Positions 33,004 to 42,211 of a stretch of DNA of 64,000 bases are shown here, in pieces. This stretch comes from Litorivivens sp041624475. Its GTDB lineage: Bacteria > Pseudomonadota > Gammaproteobacteria > Pseudomonadales > Spongiibacteraceae. Under the pieces are notes generated by a model. That model was not told where the DNA came from. It saw nothing but the letters and a program-made list of their open reading frames with translations, and searched no databases. Within the stretch, counting starts at the first letter, position 1. Every line of letters begins with the position of its first letter. The stretch is taken from contig NZ_JBFJUX010000002.1 in NCBI RefSeq assembly GCF_041624475.1, forward strand, positions 248,001 through 312,000. Reading direction: 5' to 3'. Made by a program: the position numbers and the translations under genes.

Positions 33004-34367
33004 TAAATGGCGCGCGCCTGGGCGGCTGCGTTACCAATGTAACTGGCCGGGGTCAGGGCCTGCAGTTCGGCTTTGGCCTGCTCTGGAATATCCAGCGTGG
33101 CGACAAAGGCCTGAATAGCTGCCTGATCGATGGTATGCCCACGGGTCAGGGCTTTCAGCTTTTCGTAGGCCTGCTCGACGCTATAGCGACGCATCACGGT
33201 TTGAATCGGTTCGGCCAGGACTTCCCAGGCCGCATCCAGGTCTTCGCTGATGCGAGCGGTGTTGATCTGGAGTTTACCGATGCCTTTCAGGCTCGCTTCA
33301 TAGGCGATCAGGCTGTAAGCCATGCCTACACCCATATTGCGCAGTACAGTGGAGTCGGTCAGGTCGCGCTGCCAGCGGGACACCGGCAGCTTGCTCGATA
33401 GGTGACCCAGAATCGCATTGGCTATACCGAGGTTGCCTTCAGAGTTCTCAAAGTCGATAGGGTTGACCTTGTGCGGCATGGTCGAAGAACCCACTTCGCC
33501 TTCTACGGTTCGCTGCTTGAAGTAACCGAGCGAGATATAGCCCCAGATATCCCGATCAAAGTCGATCAGGATGGTGTTAAAGCGGGCAATCGCGTCAAAC
33601 AGCTCAGCGATGTAGTCGTGGGGTTCGATCTGGGTGGTGTAGGGGTTCCAGGTCAGGCCCAGTGACTCTACAAAGCTTTGCGCATTAGCTGCCCAGTCCA
33701 GATCGGGGTAGGCCGAAATATGGGCGTTATAGTTGCCCACGGCGCCGTTGATTTTACCTAGGAGTTCAACCTGTTTGATGGCATCGAGCTGACGGCGCAG
33801 TCGCGCCACCACATTAGCAATTTCCTTGCCCATGGTAGTCGGGCTGGCGGATTGGCCGTGTGTGCGCGACAACATCGGTACCTCGGCCAGTTCATGAGCC
33901 AGTTTCACCAAGGCATCGATGATGGTTTGTGCCTTGGCAACCACATAGTCGCGCCCGGCTTTCAGCATCAGGGCGTGAGACAGGTTGTTGATATCTTCCG
34001 AGGTGCAGGCAAAGTGCACAAACTCGCTGCCGGCGGCCAGTTCGGCGTTGTCGGCAATGGTTTCCTTGATCAGGTACTCGACGGCTTTGACATCGTGGTT
34101 AGTAGTGCGCTCAATGCTTTTGACACGCTGGGCGTGTTCCTCGTTAAAACCGCTCACCAGAGTTTCCAGCAGGGCGTTGGCTTCGCTGGACAGCGGTTTC
34201 AATTCGGGAATGCCGGGATGGTTGGCGAGTTGTTGCAGCCAGCGGACTTCCACTTCAACCCGGTATTTGATCAGACCGTATTCACTGAAAATCGGACGCA
34301 GGTCAGCTGTTTTGCTGCCGTAGCGGCCGTCGATGGGAGAAATGGCGGAGAGTGCCGTCAAGTCCAT
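33003..34367 (-). CDS. purB: Adenylosuccinate lyase
   Basis: Purine biosynthesis enzyme (454 aa) that cleaves SAICAR and adenylosuccinate, releasing fumarate. Fumarase/aspartase superfamily motifs are present: TNHDVKAVEYLIKE, FVHFACTSEDINN, LSRTHGQSASPTTMGKE and the catalytic-serine loop GSSTMPHKVNPIDFEN. The length is typical. It lies 64 nt after hflD and overlaps roxA by one base. Confidence 0.98.
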   Translation of the reverse strand: MDLTALSAISPIDGRYGSKTADLRPIFSEYGLIKYRVEVEVRWLQQLANHPGIPELKPLSSEANALLETLVSGFNEEHAQRVKSIERTTNHDVKAVEYLIKETIADNAELAAGSEFVHFACTSEDINNLSHALMLKAGRDYVVAKAQTIIDALVKLAHELAEVPMLSRTHGQSASPTTMGKEIANVVARLRRQLDAIKQVELLGKINGAVGNYNAHISAYPDLDWAANAQSFVESLGLTWNPYTTQIEPHDYIAELFDAIARFNTILIDFDRDIWGYISLGYFKQRTVEGEVGSSTMPHKVNPIDFENSEGNLGIANAILGHLSSKLPVSRWQRDLTDSTVLRNMGVGMAYSLIAYEASLKGIGKLQINTARISEDLDAAWEVLAEPIQTVMRRYSVEQAYEKLKALTRGHTIDQAAIQAFVATLDIPEQAKAELQALTPASYIGNAAAQARAI

Positions 34368-34431
34368 GAAGGTTTCCTTGCAGTGCGGGGATTTTGAAAG
34401 GCCGCAATTCTACCGCAGAGCGCGGCCCGCG

Positions 34432-35067
34432 TCAGTGGGGAATATCCTGCTGCAGTATCTCGCGCAGCGTGGTGAGAATCTGGTTTTTCTTGAACAGAAA
34501 ATGACGGCGCCTGCCACCCAGCTGCTTCCATAGATAAGCGCCGCGAATGCCGGCAAGCAGCAGGGCGCGGATCCGGTCGGCATTGTGAGCATTCTGCAGC
34601 TGCTGGGCGCTGCCATTAACCTTCAAGCGAAACTTGAAGTTGCTGATTGTATCTTTATAAACTGCAGCAATAGGTGACGACAAGTCATTGATATTTTTCC
34701 CATTAAGCTGCATGCCTTTTTCCACATGAGCCAGCCTTGAGCGCACGATGGCACCAGCGTCCGGCTGTTTTTCCAGCTGGCGCTGCAGATGGGTAATGCC
34801 AATGACATAGCGCACCATTTCCCGGTCACTGGCACTGCGGGTGCCACTGAGCAGGTCGTGCAGCTTGCGCAGGCCCAACTCCAGATTCTCAATGCCGCCA
34901 TAGGCCTCTGCGGGTGATTGAGTCGAGAAGGCAAACAGGCTGCGCAGACAGGCCTCAAAGGCTGCCGGCTCTGCGTTGCCGGTGCGGGCGATGGAGTCCA
35001 CCAGCGCAACGCTCTGGCAAACCCCAGCAAGTGCCAGAACCTGTTCGCGTAGACCCTGTTCGCTCAT
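34432..35067 (-). CDS. hflD: High-frequency lysogenization protein HflD homologue
   Basis: A 211-aa, mostly helical protein of the HflD (DUF489) family, with ALAGVCQSVALVDSIARTG at the start, YGGIENLELGLRKLHDLL, and GIRGAYLWKQLGGRRRHFLF near the end. In E. coli it binds the lambda CII activator; its normal role is not settled. It overlaps mnmA by ATGA and precedes purB, the standard order in the group. Confidence 0.94.
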   Translation of the reverse strand: MSEQGLREQVLALAGVCQSVALVDSIARTGNAEPAAFEACLRSLFAFSTQSPAEAYGGIENLELGLRKLHDLLSGTRSASDREMVRYVIGITHLQRQLEKQPDAGAIVRSRLAHVEKGMQLNGKNINDLSSPIAAVYKDTISNFKFRLKVNGSAQQLQNAHNADRIRALLLAGIRGAYLWKQLGGRRRHFLFKKNQILTTLREILQQDIPH

Positions 35068-36179
35068 GCCCGCACTTCTCCCGCGGTGGTGTTGTTGTGG
35101 TTGAATGCTTCCTCAATGACCGTTCCGCCAAGACAGACCTCGCCCTGATAAAACACCACTGATTGCCCAGGCGTAATGGCGCGCTGAGGCTCATCAAATA
35201 TCACTGTCAGACCGGACTCGTCCGGGTGTACAGAACAGGCCTGATCCGGCTGGCGATAGCGGGTCTTGGCGGCACAGCGCAGCGGCAACTGCGGGATATC
35301 GGCAATCCAGTGAGGCTTGGCCGTGCGCAGCGCTGTTTTAAACAGGGCCGGGTGGTTGCTTCCCTGGGTGACCAGCAGCACGTTACGTTTCAGGTCCTTG
35401 TCGACCACATACCAGGGCGCGTCGTCGGTACCCGCCACGCCGCCGATGCCCAGCCCCTGTCGCTGGCCGATGGTGTGATACATCAGGCCGCTGTGGGAGC
35501 CGATAACACGTCCGTCCAGATCTTCAATATCACCGGGCTGGGCCGGCAGGTAGGTCTGCAGAAAATCCTTGAAGCGGCGCTCACCGATAAAACAGATGCC
35601 GGTGCTGTCTTTTTTGTTGTGGGTGACCAGGCCGTGCTTTTCTGCAATGGCGCGCACCTCGGCTTTCTCGAGTTCGCCGACCGGAAATAAGGTCTTGGCA
35701 AACTCCCGGCTGCTGACAGCGTGCAGAAAATAGCTTTGATCCTTGTTGCTATCGAGCCCCTTGAGCAGGCGCCCCTGCGCGTCGCGACGGGCGTAGTGGC
35801 CGGTGGCGATCAAGTCGGCGCCCAGCATCAGGGCATAGTCAAGAAAGGCTTTAAACTTGATTTCGCGATTGCAGAGGATGTCCGGGTTCGGGGTGCGGCC
35901 AGCCTTGTATTCGTCCAGAAAGTGCTCGAACACATTGTCCCAGTATTCGGCGGCAAAGTTGGCACCGTGCAGTTTGATGCCAATATTGTCACAGACCGCT
36001 TGGGCGTCTGCGTAGTCTTCCTTGGCGGTGCAATATTCGGTGCCGTCGTCTTCGTCCCAGTTCTTCATGAACAGGCCTTCAACCTGGTAGCCCTGTTCCA
36101 GCAGAAGCAGTGCGGTTACCGAAGAGTCGACGCCGCCGGACATGCCGACGATAACTTTTTCTTTCTGTGAGACCGTCAT
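35064..36179 (-). CDS. mnmA: tRNA-specific 2-thiouridylase MnmA
   Basis: This enzyme thiolates U34 of tRNA-Lys, -Glu and -Gln using persulfide delivered by a sulfur relay. The 371-aa protein has the PP-loop SGGVDSSV near residues 14-21 and the two catalytic cysteines, in DILCNREIKFKAF and in STGICFIGERRF. Both neighbours overlap it by ATGA (the NUDIX gene upstream, hflD downstream), so the cluster is translationally coupled. Confidence 0.97.
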   Translation of the reverse strand: MTVSQKEKVIVGMSGGVDSSVTALLLLEQGYQVEGLFMKNWDEDDGTEYCTAKEDYADAQAVCDNIGIKLHGANFAAEYWDNVFEHFLDEYKAGRTPNPDILCNREIKFKAFLDYALMLGADLIATGHYARRDAQGRLLKGLDSNKDQSYFLHAVSSREFAKTLFPVGELEKAEVRAIAEKHGLVTHNKKDSTGICFIGERRFKDFLQTYLPAQPGDIEDLDGRVIGSHSGLMYHTIGQRQGLGIGGVAGTDDAPWYVVDKDLKRNVLLVTQGSNHPALFKTALRTAKPHWIADIPQLPLRCAAKTRYRQPDQACSVHPDESGLTVIFDEPQRAITPGQSVVFYQGEVCLGGTVIEEAFNHNNTTAGEVRA

Positions 36180-36625
36180 CCGTAAATCAGCTCCAGCGGA
36201 TAGCGATGCCCCTGAAGGTACTGGTCGATGGTGGCAAGTACCAGATGGCTGCGCAAGTCAGCTTCCCGTGCCTGCAATTCCTCGCGGCTCAGCCACAGTG
36301 GCTGAATAATCCCCTCGTCGAGTTGGGCGTCGGGTCGCTGCTGCTCTGCGGTACCGAAGAAGCTGGTTCGGTAATAAGTTACCCCGTTGGCCGCCTTATA
36401 AAGCGTAGTGCCGACCACGCCGTCGATGCGGCAATCGTAGCCGGTTTCCTCAAGTACTTCCCGGCGGGCAGCTTCCGTCAGGCTTTCTTCCTGCTCCAGA
36501 TGCCCGGCGGGCTGATTGATGACCCGCTTGCCGTCGGCGAATTCCTCAACCACAAGAAAGCGGCCGTTTTGCTCGATCACGGTGGCTACGGTTACGTGGG
36601 CGTGCCACGGTCGGTCATCGGTCAT
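36176..36625 (-). CDS. nudJ: NUDIX hydrolase, NudJ-like
   Basis: A complete NUDIX box GX5EX7REUXEEXGU is visible (GHLEQEESLTEAARREVLEETGY). With the surrounding FLVVEEFADGKRVINQPAGH pattern this matches NudJ, a nucleoside di/triphosphatase that in E. coli also acts on thiamine pyrophosphate intermediates. I prefer ATG 36625 (149 aa, MTDDRPWHAHVTVA). ATG 36646 adds seven residues and has no ribosome site. It overlaps mnmA by ATGA. Confidence 0.88.
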   Translation of the reverse strand: MTDDRPWHAHVTVATVIEQNGRFLVVEEFADGKRVINQPAGHLEQEESLTEAARREVLEETGYDCRIDGVVGTTLYKAANGVTYYRTSFFGTAEQQRPDAQLDEGIIQPLWLSREELQAREADLRSHLVLATIDQYLQGHRYPLELIYG

Positions 36626-36664
36626 GAAGAACTCTGCGTAAACCATTAAAAAATAAAGGCGCGA

Positions 36665-37258
36665 TTATACGCGTTTACGCCGAGGGGATGTAGGGCGTCG
36701 CCGAGGGCTTTGTGCTGCGTGCACTTGTTCCTGTCGAAACTCGCCCGGCTGCAGCTGGTCGAGCCGCCAGTTGCCGATAGCGATGCGCACCAGGCGCAGG
36801 GTAGGGTGCCCCACCGCAGCGGTCATGCGTCGCACTTGGCGATTACGGCCCTCGCTGATTTCGAGCTCCAGCCAGGTTGTCGGGATATTGGCGCGTTCGC
36901 GAATCGGCGGGTTTCGCGGCCACAAATTGGGCGGACGTATTCGTTTTGCGCGGCAGGGCCGGGTGGGTCCGTCATTCAGGGTGATCCCCCCGCGAAGACG
37001 TTCAATCGCCTCATCCCCGACCTCACCCTCTACCTGAACTTGATAGGTTTTTGGTAATTTGTGCTTGGGATGGCTAATCTGTGTCTGTAACCTGCCATCG
37101 TCTGTCAGAATGAGCAGGCCCTCGGAGTCGTAGTCGAGCCGGCCAGCCGCATAGACATCAGGTGCGTGGATGTAATCTGCCAGTGTTTGGCGCTCGTCGT
37201 TGGCGCGGAACTGGCAGAGCACCTGATACGGCTTGTTGAACAGTATTAGCTTACTCAT
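36665..37258 (-). CDS. rluE: 23S rRNA pseudouridine synthase RluE
   Basis: An RsuA-family pseudouridine synthase of 197 aa. The catalytic Asp lies in AGRLDYDSEGLLILT; KTYQVQVEG and EGRNRQVRRMTAAVGHPTLRLVR are also family signatures. There is no S4 domain at the N-terminus, as in RluE, which modifies U2457. The C-terminal tail is short and Arg-rich. It is upstream of the NUDIX gene and divergent from icd. Confidence 0.93.
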   Translation of the reverse strand: MSKLILFNKPYQVLCQFRANDERQTLADYIHAPDVYAAGRLDYDSEGLLILTDDGRLQTQISHPKHKLPKTYQVQVEGEVGDEAIERLRGGITLNDGPTRPCRAKRIRPPNLWPRNPPIRERANIPTTWLELEISEGRNRQVRRMTAAVGHPTLRLVRIAIGNWRLDQLQPGEFRQEQVHAAQSPRRRPTSPRRKRV

Positions 37259-37308
37259 GGCGTGGCTCAGGGTTGCTCATTAATTAGACAGGAAATAGTC
37301 ACTATAAA

Positions 37309-37318
37309 TTGATATGAT
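37309..37318 (+). promoter_or_regulatory. Extended -10 promoter candidate for icd
   Basis: TTGATATGAT contains TG-N-TATGAT, an extended -10 element (TG at 37310-37311, hexamer 37313-37318). No good -35 lies at 16-18 nt. Transcription would start near 37325, about 60 nt before the icd ATG. Confidence 0.4.
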
Positions 37319-37385
37319 ACGTCGCCTTTTGCCTACCGGCATACCAAAGGCCTCACTGAAAAACAGATAATCCATGGAGTCAAGA

Positions 37386-38642
37386 ATGGGATACCAACAC
37401 ATCAAGGTGCCTGCAGAGGGTGAGAAAATTTCCGTGAATGCGGATCTTTCCCTTAACGTCCCCGATCGGCCAATTATTCCTTTTATCGAAGGAGATGGCA
37501 TCGGTGTCGATATCACTCCGGTCATGATCGATGTTGTCGATGCGGCGATTGAAAAAGCCTACGGTGGCAGCAAGAAAATTAGCTGGATGGAAATCTACAC
37601 AGGCGAAAAAGCCGCTGAGCTGTACGACGGCGACTGGTTTCCGGCTGAAACGCTGGACGCAATCAAAGAATACGTTGTCGCCATTAAAGGCCCGCTGACA
37701 ACACCCGTAGGCGGCGGTTTCCGCTCGCTGAACGTGGCGCTGCGTCAGGAGCTGGACCTCTATGTCTGCCAGCGCCCGGTTCGCTGGTTTGAAGGCGTGC
37801 CTTCACCGGTTAAAGAGCCCGGCAAAACCAACATGGTTATCTTCCGTGAGAACTCCGAAGACATCTATGCCGGTATCGAGTGGCAAGCGGGCACCGAAGA
37901 GGCCGACAAGGTCGTTAAATTCCTGCAGGAAGAGATGGGTGTTACCAAAATCCGCTTCCCTCAAGAAGTTGGCATCGGTGTGAAACCGGTATCTGAAGAA
38001 GGCACCAAGCGTCTGGTGCGCAAGGCCATTCAGTACGCGGTTGATCAGGATCTGCCTTCAGTGACCCTGGTGCACAAAGGCAACATCATGAAGTTCACCG
38101 AAGGTGCCTTCAAGAACTGGGGTTACGAGCTGGCCGGTGAAGAGTTTGGCGCCGAACTGCTCGACGGCGGCCCCTGGATGAAGATGAAGAATCCGAACAC
38201 CGGCAATGAAATCATCATCAAGGACGTGATCGCTGACGCCATGCTGCAGCAAGTTCTGCTGCGCCCGGATGAGTACAGCGTCATTGCTACCCTGAACCTG
38301 AACGGTGACTACCTGTCCGACGCCCTGGCGGCGCAGGTCGGTGGTATTGGTATTGCGCCAGGTGCCAACCTGAGCGACAACGTGGCCCTGTTCGAAGCGA
38401 CTCACGGCACCGCGCCGAAGTACGCCGGTCAGGACAAGGTCAACCCGGGTTCACTGGTGCTGTCTGCGGAAATGATGCTGCGTCACTTGGGCTGGAATGA
38501 AGCCGCTGACCTGATCATCGACGGTATGAACGGCGCCATTCAGGCGAAAACAGTCACTTACGACTTTGAACGCCTGATGGATGGTGCAAAGCTGATGAAG
38601 TGTTCCGAGTTCGGAAAGGCTGTTATCAGTAATATGGGTTAA
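37386..38642 (+). CDS. icd: Isocitrate dehydrogenase (NADP+)
   Basis: This TCA enzyme oxidatively decarboxylates isocitrate. The 418-aa protein matches the E. coli-type homodimeric family: IPFIEGDGIGVD, the phosphorylatable-serine region TPVGGGFRSLNVALRQ, FRENSEDIYAGIEW, and the C-terminal GDYLSDALAAQVGGIGIAPGAN and NADP-binding ATHGTAPKYAGQDK. I chose ATG 37386 over 37374 because GGAG lies 7 nt before it and MGYQHIKVP matches the family start. The conserved serine suggests possible AceK control, but aceK is not in the window. Confidence 0.98.
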   Translation: MGYQHIKVPAEGEKISVNADLSLNVPDRPIIPFIEGDGIGVDITPVMIDVVDAAIEKAYGGSKKISWMEIYTGEKAAELYDGDWFPAETLDAIKEYVVAIKGPLTTPVGGGFRSLNVALRQELDLYVCQRPVRWFEGVPSPVKEPGKTNMVIFRENSEDIYAGIEWQAGTEEADKVVKFLQEEMGVTKIRFPQEVGIGVKPVSEEGTKRLVRKAIQYAVDQDLPSVTLVHKGNIMKFTEGAFKNWGYELAGEEFGAELLDGGPWMKMKNPNTGNEIIIKDVIADAMLQQVLLRPDEYSVIATLNLNGDYLSDALAAQVGGIGIAPGANLSDNVALFEATHGTAPKYAGQDKVNPGSLVLSAEMMLRHLGWNEAADLIIDGMNGAIQAKTVTYDFERLMDGAKLMKCSEFGKAVISNMG

Positions 38643-38653
38643 TACAAACCCTG

Positions 38654-38680
38654 CGCGCAGCATAAAGCTGCGCGTTCTTT
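38654..38680 (+). terminator. Rho-independent terminator of icd
   Basis: CGCGCAGC (38654-38661), loop ATAAA and GCTGCGCG (38667-38674), followed by TTCTTT. Confidence 0.85.
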
Positions 38681-38716
38681 AGAAAAGCGGAGTATGCGCG
38701 GCGCCGAGTCAGGCGT

Positions 38717-38950
38717 TCAAGCAACTTCGCTTTTTTTCTGCGCAGCTTCCAGGCAGCGGATATTGGTTGCGTGCACGCCTTTGGGGCCCTGTTCCAAATC
38801 GAACTGGACACTCTGGCCGGCTTTAAGCGTTTTGTAGCCTTCCATGTCTATGGCGCTGTAGTGAACGAAAATATCCTCTTCGGAGTTTTCGGTTACCACA
38901 AAGCCGTACCCCTTGGCATTATTGAACCACTTGACTACGCCAGTATTCAT
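38717..38950 (-). CDS. cspD: Cold-shock-domain protein CspD-like
   Basis: The 77-aa single cold-shock domain carries both RNA-binding motifs (KGYGFV and DIFVHYSA) and the CspD-like ending QGPKGVHATNIR. CspD binds single-stranded nucleic acid and restrains replication in stationary phase. ATG 38950 has GGAAAAGA upstream; longer frame starts are not credible. Its position divergent from clpS-clpA is conserved among gammaproteobacteria, where the Clp machinery connects to CspD turnover. Confidence 0.94.
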   Translation of the reverse strand: MNTGVVKWFNNAKGYGFVVTENSEEDIFVHYSAIDMEGYKTLKAGQSVQFDLEQGPKGVHATNIRCLEAAQKKSEVA

Positions 38951-39056
38951 AAGGTCTTTTCCATAATGCGTTTTTGATATACTGCAAATCCCTGTGCTCA
39001 CTAAGGCACTACAGCAGCTGATTGTTATAGAAGTTCTTCGCTATCAATGCCTTAGT

Positions 39057-39068
39057 TAAGTTAACTTA
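39057..39068. promoter_or_regulatory. 12-bp perfect palindrome between cspD and clpS
   Basis: TAAGTTAACTTA is self-complementary and sits midway in the roughly 198-nt divergent gap, overlapping TTATAC, a possible -10 for clpS. It is a candidate operator; no known regulator is assigned. Confidence 0.4.
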
Positions 39069-39148
39069 TACAGGTAAGCGCCGGGCAGTCAATACGCCCG
39101 AGTATCGATTCGCAAAAATTCACGGATATCAAAATTGCTGTATCTACT

Positions 39149-39535
39149 ATGCAATATTTACGTATAAAGGGCTCAAGCGCTGCGTTTCGGGTCTCCTCGG
39201 GCCAGGGTAATGAGGACGAGGACCGCCATAGCGGCGGTCTGTCAGTTCAAGAAGCTGAACCGGAGGTAAAGTCGCCGCCACTGTACAAAGTGGTTTTGAT
39301 AAACGACGACTACACCCCCATGGAGTTTGTGGTTGAGGTATTGCAGAAGTTTTTTAACAAGGACCGGCATACTGCGACTCACATAATGTTGACGGTGCAC
39401 ACACAGGGCAAAGGCGTCTGTGGCATCTATACTCGTGATATAGCTGAAACTAAAGCTGCGCAGGTGAATCAATATTCCAGGGACAATGAGCACCCGCTGT
39501 TAGCGGAAATTGAAGAAAGCAGCGATAGCGACTAA
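39149..39535 (+). CDS. clpS: ATP-dependent Clp protease adaptor ClpS
   Basis: Adaptor that captures N-degron substrates and hands them to ClpAP. The core is intact: PPLYKVVLINDDYTPMEFVVEVLQKFF with the NDDYTPM binding pocket and the HTQGKGVCGIYTRDIAETKAAQV loop. At 128 aa it is slightly longer than usual. The ATG at 39149 has no clear ribosome site, and no better in-frame start is seen before the core. clpA follows 15 nt later. Confidence 0.95.
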   Translation: MQYLRIKGSSAAFRVSSGQGNEDEDRHSGGLSVQEAEPEVKSPPLYKVVLINDDYTPMEFVVEVLQKFFNKDRHTATHIMLTVHTQGKGVCGIYTRDIAETKAAQVNQYSRDNEHPLLAEIEESSDSD

Positions 39536-39550
39536 GAGGTACAGGGCAAT

Positions 39551-41824
39551 ATGCTGAGCAGAGATCTGGAAGCAACACTAGGCCAAGCCTTTAAGGAAGC
39601 CCGCACCAAAGGTCATGAATTCATGACCGTTGAACACCTGTTGCTGGCGTTGATTGACAACGATTCGGCTAACAAGGTGTTGGTAGCCTGCGGAGCAGAT
39701 ATTGCTCAACTGCGCTTCGACCTGAGTGAGTTCATAGAGGCGACCACGCCGCTGATCGCTTCCGAGCAAATGGACCGCGAAACTCAGCCCACGCTGGGCT
39801 TCCAGCGAGTGCTGCAGCGGGCCGTGTTCCATGTCCAGTCCAGCGGCAAGCAGGAAGTGACCGGTGCCAATGTTCTGGTCGCTATTTTCAGCGAGCAGGA
39901 AAGCCAGGCGGTTTATTTTCTCAAGCAACAAAATATTGCCCGTCTGGATATCGTGAATTACATCACCCACGGTATATCCCGGGTGTCCGATGACGAACCC
40001 GGCTCGGCTGCTCCCAAATCCGACGAGGAAGGCGCAGAGGCGCAGTCAGACCGGCCGCTCGACCAGTTTGCCGTCAACCTCAATGAAGAAGCCGAGGCCG
40101 GGCGCATAGACCCGCTGGTTGGTCGCATGGACGAAGTGACCCGCGTTGCCCAGATTCTGTCGCGGCGTCGCAAGAACAATCCCTTGCTGGTGGGCGAAAG
40201 CGGTGTGGGTAAAACCGCCATTGCCGAGGGCCTGGCCAAGCTGATTGTCGAGGGCGACGTCCCCGATATTCTCAAGGAGAGTGTGGTTTACTCCCTGGAC
40301 CTGGGGGCGCTGTTAGCCGGCACCAAATACCGGGGTGATTTTGAAAAGCGCTTTAAGGGCCTGCTTGCCGACCTTAAAAAGCGCGAAGGCGCGATTCTGT
40401 TTATCGACGAAATCCACACCATCATCGGTGCAGGTGCCGCGTCGGGCGGCGTGATGGACGCGTCCAACCTGCTCAAGCCCCTGCTGGCCTCGGGCCAAAT
40501 GCGCTGCATAGGCTCAACAACCTTTCAGGAATACCGCGGTATATTCGAGAAAGATCGGGCCTTGAGCCGTCGTTTCCAGAAAATCGATGTGCTTGAGCCT
40601 TCAGTCGACGAGGCCCACGGCATATTGAAGGGGCTCAAGTCGCGCTTTGAAGCCTTCCACGAGCTGCAGTATACCGACGCCGCTCTGAAAGCTGCTGCCG
40701 AGCTGGCGGCGCGCTACATCAATGACCGTTTTCTGCCGGACAAAGCCATCGACGTGATCGACGAGGCGGGCGCCTTTCAGCGTCTGCAAAAGGGTGATGA
40801 CCGCAAGACGGTACTGGATGTCGAAGACATTGAAGCTGTTGTCGCCAAGATTGCCCGGATTCCCCCGAAATCGGTGTCCAAAGATGACAAGCAGACGCTG
40901 GCCAAGCTGGAAGACAATCTGAAAATGGTGGTATTCGGTCAGGATCAGGCGATCTCCACCTTGTCAGCGGCCATCAAGCTGGCCCGCGCCGGCCTCAAGG
41001 AACCGCAAAAGCCGATTGGCTCGTTTTTGCTGGCAGGTCCCACGGGTGTCGGCAAAACGGAAGTCTGCCGGCAGTTGGCCCAGCAGCTTGGCCTGGAGCT
41101 TATTCGCTTTGACATGTCGGAATACATGGAACGCCACACAGTGTCGCGCCTGATCGGTGCTCCTCCGGGCTATGTCGGCTTTGATCAGGGCGGTTTGCTC
41201 ACTGACGCGGTGACTAGGGCGCCACATTCCGTTGTATTGCTCGACGAAATCGAAAAGGCGCACCCGGACCTGTTCAATCTGTTGCTGCAGGTGATGGATC
41301 ACGGTGCGCTGACCGACAACAACGGTCGCAAGGCCGATTTCCGCAACGTGATACTGGTGATGACCACCAACGCCGGTGCGGAAAACATGAGCAAGCGTTC
41401 TATTGGTTTCACCGAGCAGGACAACAGCACCGATTCACTGGAAGCAATCAATCGCCTGTTCACACCGGAGTTCCGCAACCGTCTGGACAGCATCGTGCAG
41501 TTTAATCCGCTGCCGGAAGAGGTCGTGTTGACGGTCGTCGACAAGTTCCTGTTCGAGCTGCAGTCGCAGCTGGATGACAAGCAGGTCACTATCCAGGTAG
41601 ATGATGATGCCCGCCGCTGGCTGGTCGAACACGGCTACGACAAGTTGATGGGCGCACGTCCCATGACGCGCATCATTCAGGAAAACATCAAAAAGCCGCT
41701 GGCGGAAATGGTCTTGTTTGGTGATCTGTCAGCAGGAGGCGGGGTAGTGCAGGTCTCCGTGGAGAACGATGAGCTGACCTTGAGTGTCCAACAGGACGAG
41801 GAGTTGGAAGCGCCTGTCCACTGA
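39551..41824 (+). CDS. clpA: ATP-dependent Clp protease ATP-binding subunit ClpA
   Basis: AAA+ unfoldase partner of ClpP (757 aa). It has the N-terminal Clp repeat domain (about 1-145, the ClpS docking site), a first AAA domain with Walker A GESGVGKTA and Walker B ILFIDEIH, and a second with GPTGVGKTE and VVLLDEIEKAHPD. The D2 small domain carries a ClpP-docking IGF-type loop, visible as RSIGFTEQD. It is co-transcribed with clpS and convergent with infA. Confidence 0.98.
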   Translation: MLSRDLEATLGQAFKEARTKGHEFMTVEHLLLALIDNDSANKVLVACGADIAQLRFDLSEFIEATTPLIASEQMDRETQPTLGFQRVLQRAVFHVQSSGKQEVTGANVLVAIFSEQESQAVYFLKQQNIARLDIVNYITHGISRVSDDEPGSAAPKSDEEGAEAQSDRPLDQFAVNLNEEAEAGRIDPLVGRMDEVTRVAQILSRRRKNNPLLVGESGVGKTAIAEGLAKLIVEGDVPDILKESVVYSLDLGALLAGTKYRGDFEKRFKGLLADLKKREGAILFIDEIHTIIGAGAASGGVMDASNLLKPLLASGQMRCIGSTTFQEYRGIFEKDRALSRRFQKIDVLEPSVDEAHGILKGLKSRFEAFHELQYTDAALKAAAELAARYINDRFLPDKAIDVIDEAGAFQRLQKGDDRKTVLDVEDIEAVVAKIARIPPKSVSKDDKQTLAKLEDNLKMVVFGQDQAISTLSAAIKLARAGLKEPQKPIGSFLLAGPTGVGKTEVCRQLAQQLGLELIRFDMSEYMERHTVSRLIGAPPGYVGFDQGGLLTDAVTRAPHSVVLLDEIEKAHPDLFNLLLQVMDHGALTDNNGRKADFRNVILVMTTNAGAENMSKRSIGFTEQDNSTDSLEAINRLFTPEFRNRLDSIVQFNPLPEEVVLTVVDKFLFELQSQLDDKQVTIQVDDDARRWLVEHGYDKLMGARPMTRIIQENIKKPLAEMVLFGDLSAGGGVVQVSVENDELTLSVQQDEELEAPVH

Positions 41825-41844
41825 CAGGCGCCAAGGGCTGTCAG
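41821..41844. repeat. Inverted repeat spanning the clpA and infA stops
   Basis: CTGACAG (41821-41827) and CTGTCAG (41838-41844) form a perfect 7-bp stem overlapping the clpA stop and the last infA codon. There is no T-run. It may give weak convergent termination. Confidence 0.4.
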
Positions 41845-42059
41845 CGAGCGCGGTAAGTGATACGACCCTTGGTCAGATCGTAAGGGGTCAGTTCAACTTT
41901 GACCTTGTCACCGGTCAGAATGCGGATGTAATGCTTGCGCATTTTGCCCGAAATATGAGCCGTCACTACGTGACCGTTTTCCAACTTCACACGGAAGGTA
42001 GTGTTTGGCAGGGTGTCGATCACTTCCCCTTCCATTTCAAACTGGTCTTCTTTCGCCAT
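41841..42059 (-). CDS. infA: Translation initiation factor IF-1
   Basis: A 72-aa S1/OB-fold protein that occupies the ribosomal A site during initiation. The sequence is the canonical one: MAKEDQFEMEGEVIDTLPN, FRVKLENGHVVTAHISGKMRK and ELTPYDLTKGRITYR. Its place between clpA and the aat/bpt genes is a conserved gammaproteobacterial arrangement. Confidence 0.98.
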   Translation of the reverse strand: MAKEDQFEMEGEVIDTLPNTTFRVKLENGHVVTAHISGKMRKHYIRILTGDKVKVELTPYDLTKGRITYRAR

Positions 42060-42211
42060 TCGGCGCTACCTCTGAATTACTTGAACAATGGGTTTGCCGC
42101 CTGTTCGAAAGAATGAATAGACTCGAACACGCGATTTTGGCTGCGCGCATTTTGCCCTAAATCGGCGCCCGGCGCAAAGGCGAGAACTTGGCAGGAGAGG
42201 GAGGCGCCTGG

